In this document: in pieces, positions 41,003 through 51,445 of the stretch
How positions within the stretch are numbered: the stretch's first letter is position 1
Layout of the letters: the number at the start of each line of letters is the position of its first letter
From: Diplonema papillatum
Lineage: Eukaryota > Euglenozoa > Diplonemea > Diplonemida > Diplonemidae
Direction: 5' to 3'
DNA: 64,000 bases
Assembly (NCBI GenBank): GCA_030068145.1
Contig: JAPJBO010000808.1
Span: forward strand, 40,366 to 104,365
Translations under genes and position numbers: made by a program
Notes under the pieces: generated by a model
Told to the model about the DNA's origin: nothing
Databases searched by the model: none
What the model saw: only the letters and a program-made list of their open reading frames with translations

Positions 41003-41110
41003 ACTTTGGGGGGGGGGGTCGTTGTATAATGGTTTAGCTTGAAGGGAATTGGAAAGGTTGAAAAAGGTTTTGGGGGTCACCGTCGGTTTGGGGGGGGGGG
41101 GGGGGGGGGG
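41003..41110 (+). repeat. Family S repeat, copy 2, ending in a G run
   Basis: GGGGGGTCGTTGTATAATGG to GGGGGTCACCGTCGGTTTG, then 21 G's (41090-41110). Matches 25560-25665. Confidence 0.82.
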
Positions 41111-41649
41111 TAGGGGGGCAGTAGCGTCGTCTCCTTTGTTTTCGGCTTGCAATGCACGGCATTTCATTTTTTTTAGCGTTTTTTTTTTTTTTTTAGACTG
41201 CTGTTTATTAGCGCTTTTTTCTTATGCTTTGATAGTATTGCTGCACTGCCCGCCAATCGGGCCAAGGGGGCCACTGGCTCGGAACCTGGGGCCGCCGGCA
41301 AAGAATCACTTTTATTCGCCGCTGTCGACATTTTATTTTCCCTCTTTATTTTCCCAACGACAGCAAATGTCAGAGTGACCCGCCCAAAGGCGGTTTGGGC
41401 AGGGTTTTGCCACCGGAAGGATTTGCTTGGATAGCTTCTGTGTTTCCGACGCCCCCCCCCCTCCTCCTTTTTTTTTCCCATGCTGTGTGCCTCAGCAGCC
41501 AAGAAGCTGCGACGACGGCCAGGGCGGAAAAGGGCCCACCCACTGTGGACCTTTTCCTCCACTTGACCCCCACAAGGAACATGGCCAGAAGAATTTTGCC
41601 TTTTTTTGTTGTGTTTCCGACGACTCCGTATGGGTGTACAGATTGATAT

Positions 41650-43261
41650 GGTACGATGCCAAAAGGGGGGGGGGGGGGTTTGGGCGGAAAAATCCCCGCA
41701 TAGTTCACCAGGGTCTGACGGGTACTGAGGCCCCATACCCTTCCTAAAACATCATTCTGCGTTCAAATACGCCCTCAGAAGCCTCCGGAGAGCCTTCTAT
41801 GATGTCCCAAATGCGATTTTGTGGGTTTTTAGGGGGTCCCCCCGCCTGCTGGCCGTAAACCACCATAGAAGACACATACGCAACCTGATGCTGGGTCGCT
41901 TCTCTGTGCAAGATCCCAGCCCAAACACACGTTTTCGGCGTTCTCTAGCACTCTCCAGGTGCATTCGACCCTCGGGCTTCGTGGTTTCTTTCACTCACAG
42001 GTGTTCCGGGACGTGCAAAGATAAGGAGAATGGCCCCCTGCATTGGGGACAGACCGAACTACGCCCTGCCTGTCTATACAGGCTTTGGGGTCAACCTGCA
42101 CTGGCTTTGGCGCCACATCCACCGTTTCGGGCTTCGTTTGTGCTGCTTTGGAGTCCATTAAGAACTCTGGTCTGATTTGCGGGACGCTTTCCTCGGTTTT
42201 GGCGCCCACTTTCACTGTTCTAAGGCCTGTTCAGGCTTCTACCTGCATCATGTTATGCTATTCTGGTGATTCTGCAAGGCTTGGTGAACGAAGTAGGACA
42301 AGCGTTAAGTAACAGGCGATCATCAGCCGTTCTCAATCGTCGTCGTTGACTACGACGCGTTCACTTCATGATTTTGAAGCAGGCTTCACCGCTTTCAGGG
42401 CAGGCTTTCAGAGCTTTCCTGGCAATGTCTTCCCTTCTGGCATCTTTCTCACCCATGGCTGCAAAGTGCTTCTCGCTGGATGTCTTTGCACAGGCGGCAC
42501 ATGACCCGAGGGATGTGTGGCAAGCTCCTGTGCAGTGAGCTTGGTCAGACAAACTGTGTGGCGCACACACCTGCCATGGTCGGCAGTATCACCTGGGCCA
42601 CAGTTTGAGTCCTGTTCCGAGACCCGCTCACGGTGAAGTGGCGCCTACTGGGTCGCTTCCTCTCCAGCTTCGGCGCAAAGTCTTCACCACTGGATGCACT
42701 TTGAACGGTGAAGTGGGCACCAAAACCGAGCAAAGCGTCCCGCAAATCAGACTAGAGTTCTTAGTGGATCCCAAAGCAGCACAAACGAGACCAAAACGGT
42801 GCACATGGCGCCAAGGCGGCGCAATTCGACCCCAAAGCCTGTATAGACAGGCAGGGCGTGGTACGGTCTGTAGGGTCCATTCGCCTTGTTTTTGCACACC
42901 CCGGAACACCTGTAAGCGAGATAATTTATGAAGTCCGAGGGTCGAATGCACCTGGAGAATGATAGAGAACGCCGAAAACGTGTGTTTAGGCCGAGATTTT
43001 GCTCCGAGGAGCGACCCAGCATCAGGTTGCATATGTGTCTTCTATGGCGGTTTACGGCCAGCAGACGGGGGGACCCCCTAAAAACCCACAAAAATTGCAT
43101 TTGGGACATCATAGAAGGCTCTCCGGAGGCTTCTGAGGGCGTATTTGAACGCAGAATGATGTTTTAGGAAGGGTATGGGGCCTCAGTACCCGTCAGACCC
43201 TGGTGAACTATGCGGGGATTTTTCCGCCCAAACCCCCCCCCCCCCCTTTTGGCATCGACTC
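41650..43261. mobile_element. 1.6-kb foldback element with ATAT target duplication
   Basis: Arms of about 570 and 560 bp (41650-42220 and 42703-43261) are inverted copies. Ends read GGTACGATGCCAAAAGG and GAGTCGATGCCAAAAGG, followed by G runs. ATAT flanks both sides. The interrupted sequence, CAGATTG before and CTTTCGACC after, is family D, seen uninterrupted at 34641 and 12631. The arms contain mirror-image ORFs but no recognisable transposase. A foldback, non-autonomous transposon. Confidence 0.85.
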
Positions 43262-43265
43262 ATAT

Positions 43266-43480
43266 CTTTCGACCTTGTTTTTTTTTAAACGTTGTTTGCA
43301 GCTTTCTTGAAGTAAAAGTCGCTTGCGCCCCCGGCAAAGCCTCCGGGTTGGTACCTGCAACTAGCAGGTGGCAGCATAACACATGCAACCTACCAAAGCA
43401 GGTGTGAGTTCAGCTAGTGCACGCCAATGGGCCGCGCTAACTCTTTTTTCGACGAGCCAAGTTTGGACCCTCAAAGGGAT
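43266..43480. other. No gene seen
   Basis: The T-rich family D tail is followed by unrelated sequence without ORF support. Confidence 0.4.
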
Positions 43481-43774
43481 CTACACGTGGAACATCGGCA
43501 TGTAAACTGAATTGGTGAAATGACCATCAAGCCTGCAAGAATTTTCAGGAATTTGCAATGTCTCGGATGGGTTCCTAGTAAACGAAACGCTCCATGCGTT
43601 GGTTTCTTCTGCGGCCTCTAGAATTTGGCTTCCAGGGTTGCGGGTCAATATGGGGGTTGACCTTGGAGAGGAAGATGCAAGAACGCAGTGGACGGAACCG
43701 TCCGTGGCACCCAAGGAGCGCAGGCGGCGCAGGTAGGCGCTTTTTCCCGCAGCGTTTGAAGCTGGTGGCGGCAT
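43481..43774 (-). CDS. Unknown minus-strand ORF, doubtful
   Basis: Ninety-seven codons with ordinary composition, including EAAEETNAWSVSFTRNPSET. An overlapping plus-strand ORF (43594-43941) is equally open. No domain, no splice signal and no second copy, so this is weak. Confidence 0.18.
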   Translation of the reverse strand: MPPPASNAAGKSAYLRRLRSLGATDGSVHCVLASSSPRSTPILTRNPGSQILEAAEETNAWSVSFTRNPSETLQIPENSCRLDGHFTNSVYMPMFHV

Positions 43775-43813
43775 GGCACAGCGCAGCGTTGCGCCTCCTC
43801 TCTTGGCGCGCTA

Positions 43814-44047
43814 AAATACTCGAGGGGGAGTTGTGCTCGGTTTGTTTCGACGAAAGGCTGGGAGAGGAGGAGAAACACTGCAACCGCTGGACTTACGCCC
43901 CGGCACGTAACCCAGTTTCACCTGTGTATTGTGTGGGCTAGGGGCACATTTCCTCATTTGAGATCTGGGACTCTCGTGGCAATAGTTCGAGAATTTCGGA
44001 GCTGGCAAATCCTCAACAACAGCATTCCAGGAAAGTGTGTTCGTGAA
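43814..44047 (+). repeat. SE-A element, diverged copy
   Basis: AAATACTCGAGGGGGAGTTG start; GTTTCGACGAAAGGCTGGGA, CCCAGTTTCACCTGTGTATT and GTGGGCTAGG retained. It is joined head to tail with the SE-B copy at 44048. The frame giving a CSVCFDE stretch is a chance reading. Confidence 0.75.
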
Positions 44048-44195
44048 AAATACTCGACGTAGCTGCTTTGACTCCGAATGGAACTTCAATTTAGTGATTC
44101 AACACGTGGTTCGGTAGCTACAGCACTTCGGATCCTTTCGGTTCTTTGTCTGGCAGCATCGTCGAGCATTTCCTGCCAAGCTGGCGTATGTAAAA
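44048..44195 (+). repeat. SE-B element with large internal deletion
   Basis: AAATACTCGACGTAGCTGCT, TTGACTCCGAATGGAA, then a jump to TTCAACACGTGGTTCGGTAG and on to GGCGTATGTAAAAC. About 140 interior bases are missing. Confidence 0.88.
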
Positions 44196-44335
44196 CAAAA
44201 AGCACTGCCGCAAGCGCGGTGGGTATAAACCTCATGTGGAGGGATACGAAGTGGATTTACCGCCCGAGAACGAACAGCGCATATAAATGCGTCGTTTAAT
44301 GCAAGGATTTTCACGAAGCCTATATGAAGTCAATT

Positions 44336-44522
44336 TGAAACCAATGTGTCGTTGTTTGCTCTATTGAACGATCTGACACGAATCTTTGAAATGCGTCGTT
44401 CATCCGGCTACAACGAACTTTAACTCTAAAAACACTGCTCCGAGCTCTGAACGGATACCTGAGGTTTGCCATGGAAAGCCCCTTTTCCCAAATCAACCCC
44501 CCATCCTCCGTCCTTAAGTGGG
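44336..44522 (+). repeat. Family P fragment
   Basis: GATCTGACACGAATCTTTGA, ACGGATACCTGAGGTTTGCC and CATCCTCCGTCCTTAAGTGG match 32805-32959. The left terminus is absent. Confidence 0.75.
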
Positions 44523-44684
44523 TGAGGTGCGGAAATTGAACCAGGAAACCATATGCGGACGATTGCATTTTTTTGACGCCATAAAACAGACATCCAGGAG
44601 CATGCACATGTTTTACACATATTGACCGACGTGCATTATTATTATGCATATATTTACACAAGACAGGTTTCTCACAAAATAACG

Positions 44685-44765
44685 AGGGCGAAAACCTTAG
44701 TTTAACGTTTAAGCAGAATACTGCCTCTCATGCATGTTTGGTGCTAGCATCAAGTCTTCTTCGAA
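44685..44765 (+). repeat. Family F (TTAGTTTAATG) repeat
   Basis: AAACCTTAGTTTAACGTTTA, GAATACTGCCTCTCATGCAT and TGGTGCTAGCATCAAGTCTT. Confidence 0.75.
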
Positions 44766-45708
44766 TCACAAGAGAAACAAAAAAAGAGAAAAGAGAGTGT
44801 AAGACTCCGGAAATAAGGAACGAGCCCATGAGGAGATTTGGGTCCTTTGTTATTTTTCCTTCTTCGCCGTGGGTTCTTTGGATGGGGTGAAAGGGGTTGT
44901 TTTGTATGCTGCGAGTTCTGGCGGTGCCGCCGTCTTGCGTTGAAACCCGTCCACGCATAGAGTAGACGGCAAAACCTGGCTTGCAGGAAGTGAGGCTAGG
45001 CTGCTGGGGGAACAGGACACATGCCCCCCCCTCCCGCTTTCTTTTTCGTTTGTTTTTTGTGTTTCCTGCAATATTTCTTTCTTTCTTTCTTTCTTTCTTC
45101 GTTCTTTCGTTCTTTTTTTCTTTCTTTCTTTCGTTCTTTTTTTCTAGACCGTTTCGTGTTTCAGGAAGCCGGTAGCATTTTTTGAGTCTTCAGTTGGCCG
45201 TTGAGTCGAAGTGGGGTCGTGGTAGGGGGTGTTGCTCTTGAGAACATCGGGCGGGATGACGATTGTACACTCACCACACCAGTACGTGCTTGCACTACTA
45301 AGTCTGGTTCGCTGGCATACCCCTCAAACCCCCTCTGCCGACACCGAGATCGGCTCAAGCGGTATCCGATGTGTGTGCCCTGAACACCCCGCACGCTCCA
45401 TGGAACAGGGTTCTGGCTGAGAAGCGCTGAGCCACAGTGCATTCATTTCAACGACGGTATTCCGGCACGGTGGTCCCACGTCGCCGCACACGCACCTGCG
45501 CCGCGGTCTCGGAACGGCCCTCGGCGCTTTGGCTCGGGGTGGGTGAGGCCAAACAAAGAAAACTCGACTGCCGGCGCAAGTTTTACACGGCTTCTTCCTT
45601 CGCCATTTCTTTTCGCTGCGCCACTCACGACACGTGCGGCGTGTGCGTGTGTGGGCGGCTGTGTTACGACGTAAGCCCGAAACGGGGAATCGGGGGTCCC
45701 GCCGCCGC
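44766..45708. other. No gene seen; (CTTT)n microsatellite
   Basis: A TTTC-rich microsatellite lies at about 45069-45150. The part next to 45709 is the 3' flank of the kinase gene; no clear AATAAA-type signal is seen on the gene strand. Confidence 0.4.
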
Positions 45709-48150
45709 TCAGTACGGAGACGCGTGGGACCTGAAGGGCAGGTCGACAGGAGCGTAGAGCGGGGTTTTTTCGTGCCGCGTCAGCCCGCAGCCCTGCGGGC
45801 ATTCGGCGGAGTTGTAGTAGAACGCGTCGAGGTCGGTTTCCTCGTCGTTGTGCGAGTCCGCGAAGGACGACAGGGACGCGGAAGAGAGGGTTGACGCGGT
45901 GGTCGCGTCCAAGTCCAGCGCCGTGGTGCCGCGGGTGGGTGTGGCCGAGAAGCACGGGTGGTCGAAGAAGTGCAGCCGCGACCGCTGCTGCGCCGCCGAC
46001 GACAAATCCGGATCCGACGCCTCGACGCCGCCGCAGCAGGCGCCGCTGCCCTGCCGCCGGAGCCCCACCCCCGCACCCCCCGACACGACCCACTCCTTCT
46101 CGCACTCCGCAGCACCTTCGCCGGCCGGCTTCCGCGTCGGGCCAGCGTAACTCTCCGAGAAGAACGCATGCCCCAGCAGAGCGGCCGCCGAAGGCCGCGT
46201 CACCGGGCTGCGGTCGAAGCACGAGAGGAGCAGCGCCCGAAGCGGCGCAGGCACAACGCCCAGCCCGGGGACCCCCGACGGCGGCAGCGGCGTGTTGCCG
46301 ATGTGGTAGATGAGCGCGAACGGGCTGGTCTGCAGCCCGTCAGCGAAGTCCGGGTACGGGTGGGTGCCGTGCATCTCGAGGACGGTGCACGCGGTCGCCC
46401 AGACGTCCGACGCCGGCGTCTCGCTGTCCTCCGGCCGCAGGATTATCTCCGGCGCGAGGTACATCGGCGACCCGATGTGGCTGTCCCACACGGACCCGGA
46501 CTGCGCCGCCGCCAGCTGGTCTTCAACCGCTTTGCTGAGCCCATAGTCCGCAAGCTTCAGCGTCGATCTGTCACTCGAAACGAGGATGTTCGACCCCTTC
46601 ACGTCCCTGTGCACGACGCCGCGGCTGTGCAGATACGCCAAACCTTCGAAGATCTGCTTAGTGTATCGCTGGAGGAAGTGGAAGGAAAGCTTCGCGCCGG
46701 GCGACTTTGCGATGACGGATTCGAGGGTTTCTCCTTCGGCGTAGTCCATGAGGACGTGCAGCTTCCGGTTCCACGACTCGGCGGCGTCGCAGGTGACGAC
46801 GCACGCCCTGTATTTGACGAGGTTCGGGTGCGCCAGCTCGGCGAGCGCTTCGACTTCCCTCCGGCAGCGCTCGAACGCCAGGCGAACGGCCCCGTTGTCG
46901 GCGTCGAGGGAGCCACCGTCGGACTTCGCCTGCCCCCTGCCAGAACCTCCGTCGGACGCCGCGATCACCTTCACCGCAAGGGCCGCGGGGCCTCCGACAG
47001 GCGGCTCCGCCTTGTATACCCTGCCGTACCTCCCCTGTCCCAGCAGCGCGCCGTGGGTGTAGTCGACGCCTCGGTACCGTGTCGTCGTCGTGGCGGTGCC
47101 CGCCTTGGCAGCCGGGGCGAGCGCCCGCTGCGGCGGGGATGATCGGGTGGGGAGCGAGCGGAAGGGTGGGGACGCGGCCGGTTTGGGGCCCGCCGCCGGC
47201 TTGCCCCCGTGGACGGGAGGCAGCAGAGCGCCGAAGGAGAAGTGCGGCTTCGCGGGGCCCGGGGGGGTGGCCGCGCCCTCGCAGTCGATCGGCGATGCGG
47301 CGAACAACTCGCACGCCGGCCCCGTCAGCGACTCGTGGCAGCTGGACGCGGGCGATGCGCAGGACCCCAACACGAGGGCAACCCCCCCCTTTCGGCGGCC
47401 TTCGGCCGCCTTCACGGGCTGCGTCGCCGCCGACGACTGCGACTCATCGTTGCTGCTGCTGGCGCCGCCGCCGCTGGGGGCGGACGCGTTCCCGGTGACG
47501 GTCGCGAGAATGTCGGCCACCAACTCATGGTTCGGGTGAGCCTGGGAGGGGGGCTGCTTCGGTTGTTCCGCGGGTTCGTTGGGAAACCCCGGGTTGCCTT
47601 CCGAACCGGCGTCTGCGGGGTGCGGCGGGGACAGCGGGGCCGCCGAAGAATTGCCCTTCGCCGCCGCCGCGAAGAAGCGCAGCGTGCTGAGCGCCGGCTC
47701 GGCCGCCACCGACCCTGGGGACGACGCCTGCTGCTGCGGCTGGGGGGGGTGGGTGCTGGCTTTGCTGGTGGCGTCCACCCCGCTGGCAGTAGGGGTGAGG
47801 ACTTCGGGTCCGGGCGTCACGTAACCAGGGGTTGCTGGGGGCGCCGGGTCTGGTGGGTTGCCGCTGGCTTCGGGGTCCTCGCACTCGGACGTTTCGACAG
47901 TGCGGTGAGTGCACGACGGCATCACGCAGTACTCGCCCTTCAGCTCGCGCGGCGGCGGCGTCTTCGCTGCCGCCGCGGCTTCTTCCGCGGCCGCCGCCCC
48001 TCCCGCGCCGCCGTCTCTCAGCGTCGGATCGCTCCTCTTCGCCACGAGAAGTGGGTACGTCGGCTTGGTAGGAGTCCCCGGGATCCCTTCGCTCCTCTGC
48101 GGCGGCGTCACGTTCGTCGGGCGCGCGTCTTTGCCCGCGCAGCAGCCCAT
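45709..48150 (-). CDS. Serine/threonine protein kinase, MAP3K/STE11-like, predicted acylated
   Basis: An intronless 813-residue ORF, strongly G+C-rich. It should transfer phosphate from ATP to Ser/Thr on a protein substrate. Residues 1-360 are low-complexity, Pro/Ala/Ser-rich and probably disordered. The kinase domain spans about 365-664: glycine loop GQGRYG (371-376), Lys394 in LAVK, helix-C Glu432, HRDVKGSN (514-521, Asp516 catalytic), DYG (535-537) instead of DFG, APE (566-568), SDVW (581-584) and RPS Arg652. HRDVKGSN, GSPMYLAPE and HPNLVKY favour the MEKK/STE11 group. A 20-residue Gly/Asp-rich insert separates Lys394 from helix C. MGCCAGK fits N-myristoylation at Gly2 and palmitoylation at Cys3/Cys4, so it probably acts at a membrane. 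The start is supported by this signal and an A at -3. The C-terminus (665-813) is variable. Upstream activators and substrates are not shown. Confidence 0.93.
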   Translation of the reverse strand: MGCCAGKDARPTNVTPPQRSEGIPGTPTKPTYPLLVAKRSDPTLRDGGAGGAAAAEEAAAAAKTPPPRELKGEYCVMPSCTHRTVETSECEDPEASGNPPDPAPPATPGYVTPGPEVLTPTASGVDATSKASTHPPQPQQQASSPGSVAAEPALSTLRFFAAAAKGNSSAAPLSPPHPADAGSEGNPGFPNEPAEQPKQPPSQAHPNHELVADILATVTGNASAPSGGGASSSNDESQSSAATQPVKAAEGRRKGGVALVLGSCASPASSCHESLTGPACELFAASPIDCEGAATPPGPAKPHFSFGALLPPVHGGKPAAGPKPAASPPFRSLPTRSSPPQRALAPAAKAGTATTTTRYRGVDYTHGALLGQGRYGRVYKAEPPVGGPAALAVKVIAASDGGSGRGQAKSDGGSLDADNGAVRLAFERCRREVEALAELAHPNLVKYRACVVTCDAAESWNRKLHVLMDYAEGETLESVIAKSPGAKLSFHFLQRYTKQIFEGLAYLHSRGVVHRDVKGSNILVSSDRSTLKLADYGLSKAVEDQLAAAQSGSVWDSHIGSPMYLAPEIILRPEDSETPASDVWATACTVLEMHGTHPYPDFADGLQTSPFALIYHIGNTPLPPSGVPGLGVVPAPLRALLLSCFDRSPVTRPSAAALLGHAFFSESYAGPTRKPAGEGAAECEKEWVVSGGAGVGLRRQGSGACCGGVEASDPDLSSAAQQRSRLHFFDHPCFSATPTRGTTALDLDATTASTLSSASLSSFADSHNDEETDLDAFYYNSAECPQGCGLTRHEKTPLYAPVDLPFRSHASPY

Positions 48151-49030
48151 GATTCCCTCTCGCCCCCTCGCAGCGCGGGGCGGTCAAAAAGGAGGGGAGG
48201 GAGGGAGGGAAAAAAAGAGCGTGAAAAGATAGGAGTTCCCCCCCCCCCCTCCCCCTTTCCTTCTCTCTAAAACTCCACTTTCGTTCCTTCTACTGTTTAG
48301 AGAGCTTACGTTTTTCCTTTCCTTTTGTTTTAATTTGTGTTTTTCTTTTTTTTTTTTTTTTTTCCGCGGGGCGGAGCACGGGGGGTCGGTGTTTACTGTC
48401 CCCCGTATTTGTGTTATTTTTTGTTGTTTTTTTCTTCCGTATCGTTTACGGGAATTCGCACGCTTTCACCGCCGAACCCCACCCCCTTCTTTGTCGTTTC
48501 TAGGGTGTTTTCTTTACGGTTTCGGACTTTTTGTGTGTTTTTCTTCTTTCACTTGTTGTGTTCTAGAATTCGATCTGTTGGCTTGTTTGCGGTGGTTCTT
48601 TTTTATTTTGGTGTTTTTATTGTTCTTTACTAAACGAGGAGGTTGAAGGCTTTTTGTTGAATTGCACAAAAAGAAACAAAAGACGGGATGAAAAGAAGCG
48701 GACTGGCCGGAAACGCGGGCCGAGCCTGTTGACGAGCTAGCGGGAGCTCAGCCAGGGGCGGGGGGAGAAAATATAAGAAAAAACAATTGTGTGACAGTGG
48801 TGTTCTTCACTTGTTCTTCCTCTTCCTTTTTTTTTGCCTGACGGGGGGTGCGGGATGGTAAGAGGTGCAGTTTTAGAGTTTTCACATCCGCTGCCCACAG
48901 TGAATGGGCAACAAGGTGTGTTGGGGGATGTGCAAGGACGTGCTTAACACCGCACTGGTCCCGTCACAGCACCTTCAAATCTGAGCCCAGACCTGACCCG
49001 CACTGACAATCCCGCATGTGTCCTCAGAGC
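48151..49030. promoter_or_regulatory. Presumed 5' flank of the kinase gene
   Basis: On the gene strand this is purine- and A-rich (T run at 48347-48363 on the plus strand), with C runs near 48240-48251. It should hold the 5' UTR and promoter, but no TATA box or known initiator is convincing. A small family E piece (AACACCGCACTGGTCCCGTC) lies at 48947-48966. Confidence 0.3.
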
Positions 49031-49034
49031 CAAT

Positions 49035-49660
49035 CCTCCCCCGCGTGGGGAATGGATTGGTGCTGTGCCGCGGGTTCTTCCGTGCGAATTTGTTGCATTA
49101 GTGTGTGGGCCTTTGAAGCGTGGATGATGCCTCTCGCGCTGCTCCCCTCGAGGTTCCTGGCTCATGCCAAAGCGCCGCCGCCCGGGTTAAGGGGTTGCGG
49201 CATCAGGCGTGGGCCAGGGCCAGGGAGACAGTTCGGAGGGGTCACCACCCACCGTTCGCGGGCTTCGTTACTTCACTGCCCCCGGCTCTCCCCGGCCTTC
49301 GTCATCCCGGGGGAGGGTTTCACGGCCATCCCCCCCCGCGTGGGGAATGGACTGGTGCTGTGCCGCGGGTCCTTCCGTGCGTCCTCGCGACGTGTCGATG
49401 TCGCTGCCGCTGTTGCTGCCGCTGCAGCCGCTGTCGGGTTGGTTGACGATCCCGGTCTGCACCCCCGCCCGTTGCGCGTCGGCTTTCTTCTTCTCGGCGT
49501 TCGCCAGGGACGTCCCAAAGGTGGCGGCTGCCGCCGCCGCGTGCGCGGCGGTGCGTCGCCCGGTCGTGTCTTGCCCGTGCCTTCCACTTCTCGCCGCTGT
49601 GTTGCCACCCCCGTGGGTAGTGGGCCTGGGGTCTGAAGCTGCCGGTCAGAACGTGTTGCA
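49035..49660 (+). repeat. Diverged direct duplication, second copy interrupted
   Basis: CCGCGTGGGGAATGGATTGG, TGCTGTGCCGCGGGTTCTTC and CGTGCG occur at about 49040-49086 and again at about 49335-49380. TTGCATTAGTGTG follows directly in the first copy (about 49090) but only at about 49655 in the second, so about 270 bp are inserted there. A related piece is at 23832. The high G+C gives many spurious ORFs. Confidence 0.65.
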
Positions 49661-49833
49661 TTAGTGTGATTGTCAGGCCTTCGACTACCCTGAGCAACGC
49701 ACTATGCACGCTACGTGTCTACGTCACAACAGATGGAACGCGTTTGTTGCGCCGCCGCGGGGTCGTTGTAGCCTCCCGGCCGGAGCCATCGTTGGATGAC
49801 CCCTCGTCCCGAAGTGAGCCCGGGTGCGCACGT

Positions 49834-50353
49834 GCAGCCTACGACACTTCATTCAAAGACCTGCTATTCGCTCGCTCTTTCCGCGCGCTATCGGAAATTG
49901 AGTTGCACCCGAAATTCATTGGCTTGTCGCTGGCGCAACGACTGCGGAAGGAGGCAATTGATGGCTGGTGGTCGGATTTTGTCCAGGCGTCCAGTGCTTT
50001 TGAGTTGTAAGCAACCTCAGTCCGCGTCTTCTTAACTCCCGCACAGCATACGAGGACACTCATTTCCCCCGCGTTCTGGTGAGATACGTAATCCTGCGCC
50101 GTTGCGTCAAGCACATCCAGGCTCGCACTCTGAGATAAAGATCGGTGGGTACCTTTGTTGCTACAACGACACGCCGACCTATTTAAGGGTTGAGATCTCG
50201 TTCGTTAACGGAATCAACCTGCAAAGCACTCCACAAACCAGGAGCGGCCATGCACCACCATACAATTCATCGAGCTCTCAATCTGTCAATCCTAGAGATC
50301 GTTATGAGCTAGTAAAATTGGTCATTGGTGGTTTCGGCCATTATCCACCGTAG
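49834..50353 (+). CDS. Unknown two-exon gene with a 40-nt intron
   Basis: Exon 1 (49834-50006) reads ordinary coding sequence such as ELHPKFIGLSLAQRLRKEA, preceded by an acceptor-like CACGTGCAG, so a further 5' exon is possible. A donor TT/GTAAGC at 50007 and CTTAACTCCCGCACAG ending at 50046 bound a 40-nt intron with a branch-like CTTAAC. Splicing keeps the frame open into exon 2 (50047-50353), which has EIKIGGYLCCYNDTPTYLRV and ends GGFGHYPP and a stop. The joined exons give about 160 residues, mixed alpha/beta in character. No family is recognised. It lies beside the kinase in the G+C-rich island. Confidence 0.42.
50007..50046 (+). other. Predicted 40-nt spliceosomal intron
   Basis: GTAAGC donor, CTTAAC branch-like motif 14 nt before the end, CACAG acceptor. 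Removing it joins two coding-like frames without a stop. Confidence 0.42.
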
Positions 50354-50518
50354 CTTACCTACGTGCCGTAGTAGGTGGCTGTCTGTCTTCTTGGTACCGC
50401 AGGCCGGTGACCCCCTCTGACCTTTTGCGAACTTTTCCCGTCCAACGGAGATGCTTCGACTCCACGGGCCGATTGTCACCCTCCGGCGGGATAAGGGCCG
50501 CAAGTATGCAGGAACTAT

Positions 50519-50655
50519 ATTCTTCGCTTTTTCTCACGAACGGGGGTCGGTCCTGCTTTTGGCTTTGTAGGTTCTCCCGACTCCCCAATTCGTGGTTAGC
50601 ACAAACTCAAGAGGTCTAGTCAGCTATTCCCTGCAGCATTGACATACTTTCAAAA
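50519..50655 (+). repeat. Family G repeat, 3' part
   Basis: TTCTTCGCTTTTTCTCACGA, GGCTTTGTAGGTTCTCCCGA and AAGAGGTCTAGTCAGCTATT to CATACTTTCAA, as at 24380-24572. Confidence 0.85.
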
Positions 50656-51189
50656 AAGAAAAGGAGGGCATAAGAGACGACAGAAGGAAAAACAAATTGG
50701 AAAAAGAAAACGAGAAACTCCAGATCAAAGACAGTCGGAAAAAAAGAAACAAAAGGTTATGAAGGAGGGGGGTGTGAGGAGACATAGACGCAAAGTGAGC
50801 GAGAAAGACGGAGAGTAGACGGTCGGTGTAGAAACAGAAGCCGTCTGTCCGTCTGCCAGCTCCCTTCAACAAGGTATCACCTGCGATCAAGAGGAATCCG
50901 ACTAAGCAGACAACAATCGTAGCGGAAGCAAGTGGCCTCCGTACGGCTTGCACATTCTCCGGGTGATCCACGCTACCTCTGCTCTTGCAGCCAACCGAAT
51001 CGCGCGACAATTTCTGTCGTTCTCGGGGCAGTATCCTTTTTTCTTTTTATCTGTTAGGGGGGAGAGAGATGAAAAGAAAACAGGATGGAGATGGATACTC
51101 GGAGGCGGCGTCGTCCGTGCTCATGGAATCGATGCAACTCTTCGCTTCCAGAGTTGCACTAGCTCACCATGTGGGAGAAGTACCAACAT
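50656..51189. other. No gene accepted
   Basis: A-rich, then mixed sequence. A minus ORF (50624-51010) is hydrophobic and Ser/Phe-rich, as expected from a purine-rich opposite strand. Confidence 0.35.
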
Positions 51190-51445
51190 TCCGGAGAGCT
51201 AGCGGGCACAGTTTGATCAGCTACAGGGCCGTCGGACACAGTTTCCGAGCTAGCAGACACAGTATGACCAGCGAAAGGGTCGTCGGACACAGTTTTCGAG
51301 CTCGCGGACACAGTTTGACCAGCTACAGGCCGTCGGACACAGTTTCCGAGCTAGCAGACACAGTATGACCAGCAAATGGGTCGTCGGACACAGTTTTCGA
51401 GCTCGCTGACACAGCTTGACCAGCTATAGGGCCGTCGGACACCAG
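51190..51445 (+). repeat. Higher-order tandem array (about 49 and 98 bp)
   Basis: GTCGGACACAGTTTCCGAGC and TAGCAGACACAGTATGACCA alternate with GTCGGACACAGTTTTCGAGC and TCGCGGACACAGTTTGACCA. Two alternating half-units make a higher-order repeat. Confidence 0.9.

Noticed and set aside
41991-43112. Overlapping ORFs within the 1.6-kb foldback
   Set aside because: They are mirror readings of the inverted arms; no transposase motif.
43814-43941. RING-like CSVCFDE reading
   Set aside because: Lies within a diverged SE-A repeat; other copies do not keep the cysteines or the frame.
45958-47142. 394-codon plus-strand ORF over the kinase gene
   Set aside because: Arg/Ala-rich antisense reading of a G+C-rich gene; the minus frame has a full set of kinase motifs.
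47209-48270. 353-codon plus-strand ORF over the kinase N-terminus
   Set aside because: Same cause: G+C-rich antisense frame, Arg/Gly-rich, no domain.
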